Shown: positions 1 to 7,151 of the stretch, in pieces | How the letters are laid out: each line of letters opens with the position of its first letter | Numbering within the stretch: position 1 is the stretch's first letter | The notes under the pieces: generated by a model | What the model was told of the DNA's origin: nothing | What the model saw: only the letters and a program-made list of their open reading frames with translations | The model's database searches: none | Assembly: GCF_965249985.1 (NCBI RefSeq) | Contig: NZ_OZ252280.1 | DNA length: 64,000 nucleotides | Direction: 5' to 3' (one strand) | Source: Algiphilus sp022763315 | GTDB taxonomy: Bacteria > Pseudomonadota > Gammaproteobacteria > Nevskiales > Nevskiaceae | Translations under genes and position numbers: made by a program

Positions 1-2
1 TT

Positions 3-539
3 CCGCGCGACACGGGCCAGAGCGCCGACAACGGCCTGCCCATCTTCCAGTACGACCAGGACGACGCCGAGCTGATCGGTGCGGAGCTCGCCGTTCGGCA
101 GCAGGTCACGCAGTGGCTGGCCTTGTCGGCAACGGCAGAGACCGTGGAGGGTGAGTTCACCGACAGCAACGACGAGCTGCCCCTGTTGCCAGCGGATAAC
201 GTCGAGGTAAGCGCGCGTTTCACACCGGCCGGCACGGATCTGCTGCGCGAGCCCTTTGCCGAGCTCGGCGTTCGCTATGCCGCCAGCAAGGACGCCGCAC
301 CAGGCGAGCCCTTCAGCCAATTCGACGGGGCGCCCTTCGGCAGTGCCTCGACCGACAGCTATGCGCTGCTGGATCTTTCGGCCGGCGTATCGACGCCCGT
401 CTTCGGCAAGGATGCGCGCCTGTCGGTGGCTGTGCGCAATCTGCTGGACGAGGACTATCGCAATTTCCTCGACACCTACAAGGGCTACGCGCTGTCGCCC
501 GGACGGGATGTCGTCGTCACCGCGCGCGTGCCGTTCTAA
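3..539 (+). CDS. TonB-dependent outer-membrane receptor, C-terminal fragment
   Basis: The open frame enters from the left edge and supplies the last 178 residues of a TonB-dependent receptor. Such beta-barrels import scarce metals or metal complexes across the outer membrane. Visible features are alternating aromatic and polar barrel strands, a strand like YDQDDAELIGAELAV, a late strand containing VAVRNLLDEDYRNF, and the usual final aromatic residue (ARVPF). The N-terminal plug and TonB box lie outside the window, so the substrate cannot be read. The downstream zinc-linked genes (CobW, DUF1826, MerC-like, a Zur box) suggest a ZnuD-like zinc receptor, but this is inferred from context. A strong stem-loop follows the stop codon, so this is probably the last gene of its transcript. 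Confidence 0.85.
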   Translation, partial: PRDTGQSADNGLPIFQYDQDDAELIGAELAVRQQVTQWLALSATAETVEGEFTDSNDELPLLPADNVEVSARFTPAGTDLLREPFAELGVRYAASKDAAPGEPFSQFDGAPFGSASTDSYALLDLSAGVSTPVFGKDARLSVAVRNLLDEDYRNFLDTYKGYALSPGRDVVVTARVPF

Positions 540-550
540 GCGTATCCAGG

Positions 551-579
551 CGCGGCACACCCGGATGGCGTGTGCCGCG
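551..579 (+). terminator. Stem-loop after the TonB receptor
   Basis: A perfect 10-bp inverted repeat (CGCGGCACAC / GTGTGCCGCG) with a 9-nt loop starts 12 nt after the receptor stop codon. It is GC-rich but lacks a clear T-run, so termination is likely but not proven. Confidence 0.5.
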
Positions 580-743
580 TCACCTTGATTCCGGGTCGCC
601 TTGGCGTGTCCTTGGCTGCGTTGACTGGCGCGACACGTTGGCGGTGGCTGCCAGCGCTGCGCACCATCAATGCGCTGGGAAGCGTTCGATGGTCCGAGTT
701 GCCCCTGGCGGAAGCCATTCAACCTGAAGGAGCGAAGACATCC

Positions 744-956
744 ATGGAGGCCTTGAACAGCTACCAAGACTGGAAGCACTGCATCACCGAACTCTGCGGC
801 ATCCCACTAACGCAGGCTTTCATCGAGCAAAGGTTGGCCGCGTTGCGTGATGCGACGGATGGGAAGACTCGGCAGTTCGTCGAAGTCTGGGGCGAGCCAC
901 ATCGCCAGCGCGTGATCGGCTGGTTCGAACAGGCGCAGCGCGAAGTGGCGCACTGA
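744..956 (+). CDS. Small hypothetical protein (70 aa)
   Basis: This short reading frame begins MEALNSYQDW and ends with a helical, charged tail (GWFEQAQREVAH). The ATG at 744 is chosen because a GAAGGAG ribosome-binding site lies about 10 nt upstream; the frame stays open further upstream, but that part reads like non-coding sequence. There is no signal peptide and no membrane segment. I do not recognise a family. It lies alone between the receptor and a convergent P460-like gene. The following 286 bases (957-1242) hold nothing I can support. Confidence 0.5.
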   Translation: MEALNSYQDWKHCITELCGIPLTQAFIEQRLAALRDATDGKTRQFVEVWGEPHRQRVIGWFEQAQREVAH

Positions 957-1242
957 GCTTTGATGGCGGCGTGGGCTACGACCCGGTGAATGCTGGCTCT
1001 GCAGCAGCCACACGCTTCTGGCGCGCTGTAGGGTCGAGCGAAGGCTGATCCTGTTCGGATTGGCTGTATCGCGTCGCGCGCATTGCATGGACGGGACGGG
1101 CCGGCGCTGGGACAAAAGCCTGTGCGCCGCGCAGGCCTCGGGCGCCTTCCCCTTGTCGGCTGATGACGGAGATCGATGAGCGACGGCCGTGATCAGGGCG
1201 AGGCCGTCCACGCAAGGCGAAGGTCTCCCAGGCCGCCACCCA

Positions 1243-1773
1243 TCAGTCGCCGCGATTCCTCGCGAAGTCCTTGAGCGCGCTCCAGCTGAAAAGATAGTCG
1301 TGCTCGGTCAGCGGGTTGTGACAGCCCGCGCAGTCGAGATCATTGGGCTTGGGCTGACCAGCGCCGTCGTAGAAGCCAAAGCCCCAGTGTCCCGAACGAT
1401 CAACCGCAGGATAGCGATGGCCCCAGTCACGCTTCTCCATGACCGCGATGGCGGCGAGCTTGCCTGGCTTGTAGGTGCCGTCCGCGGCCTTGAGCGCATT
1501 GCCTTCCGCATTTTCCTCCGCCTTGTAGATCTCCATCACCAGGATCGCCCCCTGGCCCAGCGGCTGTGTCTCGTCCGCGCTGTGGAGCGCGCCATCGTTG
1601 GCGTAGATGTGCACCATCTGGGCTTTGCCGTTGGCCCGATTGGTGGTCAGATAGCGCGTGAAATCCTCCTGGTAGCCGTCAGGAAAGACGACCAGATCCA
1701 TTCGGCCACCGGCGGCGGCCGAGCCTGCGGCAAGCAGGCAACACAGCATGATGTGCACTGGCGCGACGCGCAT
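1243..1773 (-). CDS. Cytochrome P460-family haem protein
   Basis: A 176-residue periplasmic protein with a signal peptide (about residues 1-22). A single c-type haem-binding motif, CAGCH, lies at residues 148-152. The fold pattern (an FPDGYQEDFTRYLTTNR start, a KPGKLAAIAVMEK strand and a C-terminal DLDCAGCHNP) matches the cytochrome P460 family, whose characterised members oxidise hydroxylamine; many relatives have unknown redox roles. The gene stands alone, 215 bp upstream of the DUF3299 stop codon on the same strand, so it may have its own promoter. Family assignment is confident; the reaction is not known here. Confidence 0.85.
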   Translation of the reverse strand: MRVAPVHIMLCCLLAAGSAAAGGRMDLVVFPDGYQEDFTRYLTTNRANGKAQMVHIYANDGALHSADETQPLGQGAILVMEIYKAEENAEGNALKAADGTYKPGKLAAIAVMEKRDWGHRYPAVDRSGHWGFGFYDGAGQPKPNDLDCAGCHNPLTEHDYLFSWSALKDFARNRGD

Positions 1774-1988
1774 GGTGGTCTCCCTGGTTCTGGATGCTCG
1801 TGCCGCCCGTGATGCGCCTCTCGCATGCTTCTGTCAACGTCAACGGTGCACGCCGCAGCACAGGTGGACACCGACACCGCACCGGGTGCGAGGGGGGAGG
1901 GGGCCGAGGCTCACGCAGCGCGCCAATGGGTGTGGCCGCAGGGTGCAGGGGAAACACGTGCTCGCATATCCGCGCAAGCGGCCGCTGG

Positions 1989-2936
1989 CTAGGGGAGCTT
2001 GAGCTCGCGGAGTTCAGCGTCTTCCAGTCGATAGATGAGCCCGGCGTCCTGCTCGGTGACCAGACGGAAGCGTCCGCTGAGCATGACGGGTTCCCACTGG
2101 ACTTCGATCCCGCGCTTGGCGAAGACCTCGACCGCGCCGGCCGGGCCGCCAGGCACATGGAAGAAACAGGAGGGTGGGGTCGATACCAGCAGAAAGTGGG
2201 ACTGCTCGTCAGTGGCCTCGAGCGGCAGCATGAAGCCCACCAGCTGTACGACCTCGCCCTCCAGCGCCTGCACCGTGTCGGAGAATTGCACGTCCAGCGT
2301 GTAATCCTGGCGGTAGCGCACCCGGCTTTCCAGGAGTGTCTCCCAGCGCAGGACGCCGTCGATGGCATCCAGCCCCTGCCACTGGCGCGCGCGGTCGGCG
2401 ATCACATTGAGCGTGATCTGGGCTTCTTCTTCGCCGGCGCGGACGGTGACGATTTCCTCGCCGTCCTGATTCGGACGCACGCCGAAGGTCACCTCGCCGA
2501 TCTCGTCGGTTTCGGAAGAGGCCAGCGTCATCAGCGGGCTGTCGCGTGACGTGGTGATCGACACGGTCTTGCCCACCACCGGCTCGCCGGCCGCATCGAG
2601 CAGCTGGGCCGTGATGTAGGCGGGGGTGCCGGCGAGGACGTCGATCATCCAGGTGTCGGCGCCGGTCTGATAGGCGGATTCGTTGTACAAGGTCAGCATC
2701 GGCCCGTCCGGGGCGGGCACGGATCGCACGGCGTTGGGGGCATCGTCGGGCGGGGCCATGGCCTGCATTTCCGCCTCGGTCAGGGCGTTCCCCGTGGGTC
2801 TCGCCGGCTGCGGCATTGCGGTGGCTCGCTCCGGTGCAGACTGTACGGAAGGCATCGGGGCCTCGTCGTTGTCCGTTGCGGAGCCGCACGCCGTGAGGCA
2901 GCAGAACAAGACGATGGCGGGCAGGCGTTGCTTCAT
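1989..2936 (-). CDS. DUF3299 lipoprotein, copy 2
   Basis: A 315-residue predicted lipoprotein. Starting at the ATG at 2936 gives MKQRLPAIVLFCCLTACGS, a classical lipobox with Cys17; a longer upstream frame lacks a sensible signal. A linker and an immunoglobulin-like middle (WMIDVLAGTPAYITAQLLDAAGEPV) precede a C-terminal DUF3299 domain with the conserved stretches VQLVGFMLPLE, HFLLVSTPPSCFFHVPG and AGLIYRLEDAE. It is a clear paralogue of the next gene upstream (2988-3815), with 51 bp between them, and is probably the last gene of the ABC-transporter operon. DUF3299 proteins recur beside FtsX-type ABC transporters; from memory a zinc-regulated set of this kind (Zrg) exists in Vibrio. A role in handling metals in the periplasm is inferred. 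Confidence 0.85.
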   Translation of the reverse strand: MKQRLPAIVLFCCLTACGSATDNDEAPMPSVQSAPERATAMPQPARPTGNALTEAEMQAMAPPDDAPNAVRSVPAPDGPMLTLYNESAYQTGADTWMIDVLAGTPAYITAQLLDAAGEPVVGKTVSITTSRDSPLMTLASSETDEIGEVTFGVRPNQDGEEIVTVRAGEEEAQITLNVIADRARQWQGLDAIDGVLRWETLLESRVRYRQDYTLDVQFSDTVQALEGEVVQLVGFMLPLEATDEQSHFLLVSTPPSCFFHVPGGPAGAVEVFAKRGIEVQWEPVMLSGRFRLVTEQDAGLIYRLEDAELRELKLP

Positions 2937-2987
2937 AAACTCTTCGTAGACCAGAGGTGAGGGTGCGGAAGGACGCTGCATCACCCC

Positions 2988-3815
2988 TTAGGGCGACGGA
3001 CGCTTCTCGATCTGCGCATGTTCAAGCCGGTAGATCAATCCGGCCTCCGGATCATCGATCAAGCGGAAGGTGCCAGACAGGACGATGGGGTCCCATCGCA
3101 CGGCAATCGGCGTGTCTGCGCGTACTTCGACCGCGCCGGCCGGGCCGCCGGGCACGTGGAAGAAGCACGACGGTGGTGTCGAGACGAGCAGGAAATGCGT
3201 CTGCCGATCGCTCGGTTCCAAAGGCATCATGAAGCCTACCAGCCTGACCTGCGCACCACTCAGTGCCTGCACCGGCTCGGAGTAGCGGACATCGAGGGTG
3301 TAGTCCTCGCGGTAGCGCACCCGGCTGGACAGCAGGGTTTCCCAGGGCGTGATGCCGTCGGCGTCATCCAGGCCGCCCCAGTCCAGCGCGGCGTCATCGA
3401 TCACGTTGAGCAGCATGGTCGTGGACTGCCCGCGACCGCGCACCGTCACGGCTTCTTCTCCGGCTTCAAAGGGCCGTATGCCGAAGGTCGCTTTTCCCTG
3501 CGCATCGGTCTTGGTGGCCGGCGCGGTGACCAGGGCGCTTCCATCACGGGTGGACGCGGAGACCGTGACACCCGCCAGCGGTTTGCCGCCGGCGTCGCTG
3601 AGCTGCGCCGTGATGAAGGTGGGCGTGCGGACCACCACGTCGATCATCCATGCGTCATTGCCCACCTGGTAGGCCGATTCGCTGTACAGCGCCAGTTGTG
3701 CAGCGCCCGGTACGGCTGCGCGTTCGGCATTGTTCGCCCCGGTGGCCCCCTGCGCCTGTACCAGCATCGGCAGCCACAGGCTGCACAGCATGAGGATGCG
3801 AGCTCCCGCATTCAT
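2988..3815 (-). CDS. DUF3299 periplasmic protein, copy 1
   Basis: A 275-residue exported protein with a signal peptide (MNAGARILMLCSLWLPMLVQAQ) but no lipobox cysteine, unlike its paralogue downstream. The middle WMIDVVVRTPTFITAQLSDAGGKPL is Ig-like. The C-terminal DUF3299 domain contains VRLVGFMMPLE, HFLLVSTPPSCFFHVPGGPAGAVEV and AGLIYRLEHAQ. The start at 3815 overlaps the permease stop by four bases (ATGA), which shows translational coupling; the longer upstream frame runs into the permease gene and is rejected. The tight linkage suggests it works with the ABC transporter, possibly as a soluble partner, with the second copy anchored to a membrane. Confidence 0.85.
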   Translation of the reverse strand: MNAGARILMLCSLWLPMLVQAQGATGANNAERAAVPGAAQLALYSESAYQVGNDAWMIDVVVRTPTFITAQLSDAGGKPLAGVTVSASTRDGSALVTAPATKTDAQGKATFGIRPFEAGEEAVTVRGRGQSTTMLLNVIDDAALDWGGLDDADGITPWETLLSSRVRYREDYTLDVRYSEPVQALSGAQVRLVGFMMPLEPSDRQTHFLLVSTPPSCFFHVPGGPAGAVEVRADTPIAVRWDPIVLSGTFRLIDDPEAGLIYRLEHAQIEKRPSP

Positions 3816-4981
3816 GCCGATTTCAGCACCGCCGTGACGTCGCGCCGATAGGCGCGAATGGCCGGCACCAGCGCAGCCAATGCACCAATGGCCGTTCCGT
3901 ACACCAGCAACCAGCTTTCCGCGGGCAGCCATTGCCAACCGGTCAATCCTTCCGTGGCGGCAAAGCCCAGCCATTGGCCGGCAAGTTCCGCCACAAGGTG
4001 GCCGACGAAGACGCCCAGGAGCGTGCCCGCAAGACTCAACAAGACACCCTCGATCACGAGGCTGATCAGCACTTCCCCGCGCGTGGCGCCCAGGCAGCGC
4101 AGCAGCGCCAGTTCATAGCGGCGCGCCTCCAGTGCGTGATAGAGCGCAATGAAGACACCGAGGCCGGCGCTGACCACCAGCAGCCAGGCGAAAGCGCGCA
4201 CACCATCAATGCCCACGCCGAGGAGCTGCAGCATACGATTGGTCTGCACCGCCGGTGCCGCCGCCTGTAGCTGGGACTGGCTGTTGACCAGGCGCGGCAG
4301 GGTGGTGGCGGCAAAGGGCGTGGCGTAGTCGATCAGCAGGGTGGTGATTTCGGGGTCGGTAGGCTCCGCCGTGCCGTGTACGGCCCACACACTTTCCACG
4401 CTGGTGAGGATCAGGCGGTCGATGACGGTGCCGGTGGGCGCGAGCACGCCGACGACCCGGTAACGGCTGTCGCCGTGCACGTGGCCTTCCGGCGAAAAGC
4501 CGTGCACGCCGGAAAAAGAATCATCGACGGCAAGCCCGCTCGCCGCCACTGCGGCGCCGATAGTGGCCTCGCCGGGTGCTTGCCAGAGCCTGCCCTCGCG
4601 CACGCCGGCGGCATACAGCGCCGGGTAGGCGGTGGTGGTACCGACGATGCGAAAGCCGCGCCAGGAATCGCCCAGAGCCTGCGGGATCGCGGTCCGCACC
4701 ATGGGGTGCTCGGCCCAGCGCTGGGCCTCGGCCAGGGGAATGTTCCCGGTGGGGATATCGGCATGGTAGATCGCCGACAGAACCAGCTGACTGGGGCTGC
4801 CCTTGGCGCCGATCACCAGATCGATGCCGGCCGCGTCACCCCGCATGCGCTCTTCAAGGTGATGGCCGAACAGCAGCAGCAACACGATGGTGGCAATGCC
4901 GATCGCCATCAGCGCGGTATTGAGCGCGGCGGCGAGCTTGTCGCGCAGCAGATTGGCCCACGCCAGAGCGAGCAGGGTCAT
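3812..4981 (-). CDS. FtsX-like ABC transporter permease
   Basis: A 389-residue inner-membrane permease of the FtsX/MacB type. It has one N-terminal membrane helix (about residues 17-38, NTALMAIGIATIVLLLLFG), a large periplasmic domain (about 40-260) and three C-terminal helices, ending in PAIRAYRRDVTAVLKSA. This is the MacB/LolCE arrangement, in which the transporter moves lipoproteins or peptides or works mechanically in the periplasm; it is not a typical solute-uptake permease. The gene overlaps the ATPase stop upstream (4978-4981) and the DUF3299 start downstream. Control by the upstream Zur box points to a zinc-limitation response. The substrate is unknown. Confidence 0.88.
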   Translation of the reverse strand: MTLLALAWANLLRDKLAAALNTALMAIGIATIVLLLLFGHHLEERMRGDAAGIDLVIGAKGSPSQLVLSAIYHADIPTGNIPLAEAQRWAEHPMVRTAIPQALGDSWRGFRIVGTTTAYPALYAAGVREGRLWQAPGEATIGAAVAASGLAVDDSFSGVHGFSPEGHVHGDSRYRVVGVLAPTGTVIDRLILTSVESVWAVHGTAEPTDPEITTLLIDYATPFAATTLPRLVNSQSQLQAAAPAVQTNRMLQLLGVGIDGVRAFAWLLVVSAGLGVFIALYHALEARRYELALLRCLGATRGEVLISLVIEGVLLSLAGTLLGVFVGHLVAELAGQWLGFAATEGLTGWQWLPAESWLLVYGTAIGALAALVPAIRAYRRDVTAVLKSA

Positions 4982-5634
4982 GCGGTGGGCTCCGGGCGTG
5001 CCAGCAGGGTGGCATCCGGGAAATGCGCCCGTAGCCGTTGATCATGAGTAACGACCAGCAGGGCAGCGCCTTCACGTTCGCTGGCATCGCGCAGCAATGC
5101 GATGACTTCCTGCGCGTTGTCGTCATCGAGGCTGGAGGTCGGTTCGTCCGCCAACAGGATCGCGGGTTGGTTGACCAGTGCGCGCGCAATGGCGACGCGC
5201 TGCGCTTCGCCCTGAGACAGGGTATCCGGCATGGCATGGGCACGATGCGCCAGGCCGAGTTGATCAAGCAACGCCAGCGCTCGCGAACGGTTCGGCGGAC
5301 GTCGGCCGAAGTGCTGGGCGAGCATCAGGTTCTGCAGCACGTTCACGGCGCCCAGCAAGTGGAGTCGCTGAAAGATGAGACCGATGTGCTGCCCGCGAAA
5401 GCGATCGCGCGCCGCCGGGCCGAGTGCGCGGACATCCTGTCCGGCAATGTGGAGCGACCCGGAATCGGGCATCAGCAGGCCGGCGAGGATATGCAGCAGC
5501 GTGGTCTTGCCGCATCCGGATGGTCCCAGCAGCAGATGAGCCTGGCCGGCTTCCAGGTGCAGATGATCCAGCGCGAGTGCGGGCTGTCCACCGAAACCAT
5601 GGCGGATGTCCTGCGCTTCGATCAAAGCGGGCAT
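4978..5634 (-). CDS. LolD/MacB-like ABC transporter ATP-binding protein
   Basis: A 218-residue ATPase subunit. Walker A is GPSGCGKT (37-44), the signature is LSQGE (139-143), Walker B is ILLADEP (159-165) and the switch histidine is at about residue 197 (VTHD). Size and pattern fit the LolD group that partners FtsX-type permeases, and the permease gene follows with a 4-bp overlap. The ATG at 5634 is nearly forced: an in-frame stop lies only two codons upstream, and the protein already begins at the first ABC beta-strand. No Shine-Dalgarno precedes it and the Zur-like operator abuts the start codon, so the message is probably leaderless and zinc-repressed. Confidence 0.92.
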   Translation of the reverse strand: MPALIEAQDIRHGFGGQPALALDHLHLEAGQAHLLLGPSGCGKTTLLHILAGLLMPDSGSLHIAGQDVRALGPAARDRFRGQHIGLIFQRLHLLGAVNVLQNLMLAQHFGRRPPNRSRALALLDQLGLAHRAHAMPDTLSQGEAQRVAIARALVNQPAILLADEPTSSLDDDNAQEVIALLRDASEREGAALLVVTHDQRLRAHFPDATLLARPEPTA

Positions 5635-5657
5635 GAAATGTTACTATATAACATATG
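5635..5657. promoter_or_regulatory. Zur operator between divergent ABC and MerC-like genes
   Basis: A 23-bp near-palindrome with half-sites GAAATGTTA and TAACATATG around CTATA. It matches the gammaproteobacterial Zur consensus (GAAATGTTA-TANTA-TAACATTTC) at 18 of 22 defined positions by my alignment. It directly adjoins the ATPase start codon and contains the ATG of the MerC-like gene, so one bound Zur dimer or dimer pair could repress both directions when zinc is plentiful. Confidence 0.78.
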
Positions 5658-5670
5658 AAAAAAGAGTCAC
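5643..5670 (-). promoter_or_regulatory. Candidate promoter of the ABC/DUF3299 operon
   Basis: Read on the minus strand, GTGACT (5665-5670) and TATAGT (5643-5648) are separated by 16 bp and resemble -35 and -10 boxes. A start about 7-9 nt downstream of the -10 falls at the ATG of the ATPase, which would give a leaderless message. The -10 lies inside the Zur operator. This is inferred from sequence only. Confidence 0.35.
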
Positions 5671-6032
5671 TTCATCGGGCCGGATGGCTGGACGCCTACG
5701 GCATCTCGCTGACGTCCCTGTGCGCTGTGCATTGTCTGCTCTTGCCACTGTGGCCGCTACTCGGCATGACCCTGCTTGCCGACCCGCGCGTGGAGCAATG
5801 GGCCTTGATGGTGTCGATGGTCATCGCGGTCATTGCCATCGGGCATGGTGTCTGCATGCACCACCGTAAAGCGCTGCCGCTGCTCATGATGCTGGCCGGT
5901 TTCGGCCTCTATCTCAGCAAGGGGATGTTGGGCGAAGGGGTCGAGCCCCTGATACTCACCCTTGGCGCGGCCCTGGTGGCCGGCGCGCATTGGCTCAACC
6001 TCCGATGTGGGCGCGTCGAAGCTGCTCAATGA
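5655..6032 (+). CDS. MerC-domain integral membrane protein
   Basis: A 125-residue protein with about four membrane helices. Its first helix carries the MerC-type Cys pair in SLTSLCAVHCLLLPLWPLLG, a motif that binds soft metal ions. MerC-domain proteins outside mercury operons are frequent near Zur-controlled genes in proteobacteria, so a zinc-related membrane role is more likely here than mercury transport. The ATG at 5655 lies inside the Zur operator; the preceding in-frame codons include a stop two codons upstream, and there is no Shine-Dalgarno, again suggesting a leaderless message. The 3' end overlaps the convergent lipoprotein gene by 7 bp. Confidence 0.8.
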   Translation: MKKESLHRAGWLDAYGISLTSLCAVHCLLLPLWPLLGMTLLADPRVEQWALMVSMVIAVIAIGHGVCMHHRKALPLLMMLAGFGLYLSKGMLGEGVEPLILTLGAALVAGAHWLNLRCGRVEAAQ

Positions 6033-6478
6033 TCGTGATGATGATCTTCGTCGTGGTCATGGACATGGAGATCGTAGGACAGGGTCAGCAACTGTCCGTC
6101 CGACTGTTCCACGGCCAACTGTAGATTGACGCTTTCCACCTGCGCCCACTGCACTGGAGCCGCATCGATCAGGATGCGATAGCCATCCTCGGGGATGCGT
6201 AGGCTTTGCCCGGCACTGAGCGTGATGGCCGGCAGACGCTGTTCCGGCGCGGTGCTCATCAAACGCGCATTCTCGCTGCCCGCCACGGAAACCCCCACCA
6301 GACGCACGCTCTGCTCCAGGCCGTTGCGAATGCGCAGATGGAGTTCGGCCGGCGCACCGTCGGAGGGCCGCTCGATCCAGCCATCCTCGATGGACACCGT
6401 GCGCGAGGCGGAGCAGGCAGTCAGCAGAGCGACAAATGCCAACAGCCATGCGGACAGAGAAAGGGGATGTGGAGCCAT
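6026..6478 (-). CDS. PCuAC-like lipoprotein with histidine-rich tail
   Basis: A 150-residue predicted lipoprotein starting MAPHPLSLSAWLLAFVALLTAC, with a lipobox LTAC (Cys22). The body follows the periplasmic copper chaperone PCu(A)C pattern: an opening like IEDGWIERPSDGAPAELHLRI, a strand RLVGVSVAGSENARLM, then LSAGQSLRIPEDGYRILI. The usual copper-binding His/Met residues appear mostly replaced (RLM instead of ELH, YRILI instead of YHLML). The C-terminus is instead His/Asp-rich (HVHDHDEDHHHDH). I infer a zinc-binding derivative of the fold. It is the last gene after CobW and DUF1826 on the minus strand, 46 bp beyond the DUF1826 stop. The upstream extension of the frame overlaps DUF1826 and is not used. 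Confidence 0.7.
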   Translation of the reverse strand: MAPHPLSLSAWLLAFVALLTACSASRTVSIEDGWIERPSDGAPAELHLRIRNGLEQSVRLVGVSVAGSENARLMSTAPEQRLPAITLSAGQSLRIPEDGYRILIDAAPVQWAQVESVNLQLAVEQSDGQLLTLSYDLHVHDHDEDHHHDH

Positions 6479-6524
6479 GGTCGGGAAGGTGGGGCGGTTG
6501 GGTAGCGTGCGGAAGACGGCCGTG

Positions 6525-7151
6525 TCAGTCGAGCCAATCGATGGTAGCGATGAGCCGCGCAGTATGCTCCTCCACGGCCGGCGAGCGGTGGACCAGTCCA
6601 TTGCCTTCGTTGCCCAGCCAGTTCTCGCCTTTCATCAGTGCGACGTCGCCTGCGCGCAAGCGTTGCACCTGCGGGCTGGACGCCGCGCCGGAAGCACCCA
6701 GGTGGTCGCGGTCCACGGCGTGGTTGGGAAGCCATTCGGTGCCGGGGCCGCAAAAGGTCGCGATCATGCGAACCGGGATGCGATCGACGTGGAAGCGCGG
6801 GCACATCGCACGGTCCAGCGCCGTGATGCGAAGCCCAATGGCTGGCGGCTCGAACAGCTCTTCGAACATGCGCGCGCAATCCGTCACGGCCTGCAGCAAC
6901 GGAGCCAAAGCCGGATCGCTCGGCCAGCGACGGCGCACATCGGCATCGACCGCCGAAGCACGGCCGTGGCTGTTGCAGAGAAAGCCCGGGCGCGCACGGC
7001 ATAGCGTTTCGGCGCCGAGGCGGGCCTGCCAATCGAGGCCCCCTTCCCAGACCGCCAGATTGACTGCGGGCTGGTAGATGTCGGCAAGCACGGCAGCGCT
7101 CGGCCCACCGGCGTACTGCGTCATGGCATGGGCGCCGCTCACGGTCTGCAT
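6525..7151 (-). CDS. DUF1826 protein
   Basis: A 208-residue cytoplasmic protein of the DUF1826 family. Recognisable features include LADIYQPAVNLAVWEGGLDW near the start, a central ITALDRAMCPRFHVDRIPVRMIATFCGPGTEWLPN and the C-terminal HRSPAVEEHTARLIATIDWLD. The PRFHVD and H-rich stretches suggest metal binding or a 2-oxoglutarate-oxygenase-like fold, but no reaction is established. The start codon overlaps the CobW stop by one base (TGATG), so the two are co-translated. DUF1826 genes commonly sit beside COG0523 GTPases in zinc regulons, which supports a role under zinc limitation. Confidence 0.85.
   Translation of the reverse strand: MQTVSGAHAMTQYAGGPSAAVLADIYQPAVNLAVWEGGLDWQARLGAETLCRARPGFLCNSHGRASAVDADVRRRWPSDPALAPLLQAVTDCARMFEELFEPPAIGLRITALDRAMCPRFHVDRIPVRMIATFCGPGTEWLPNHAVDRDHLGASGAASSPQVQRLRAGDVALMKGENWLGNEGNGLVHRSPAVEEHTARLIATIDWLD

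Noticed and set aside
5655..6032. Reading the MerC-like gene as part of a mercury-resistance operon.
   Set aside because: No merR, merT, merP or merA is nearby; the Zur box and CobW/DUF1826 context fit zinc better.
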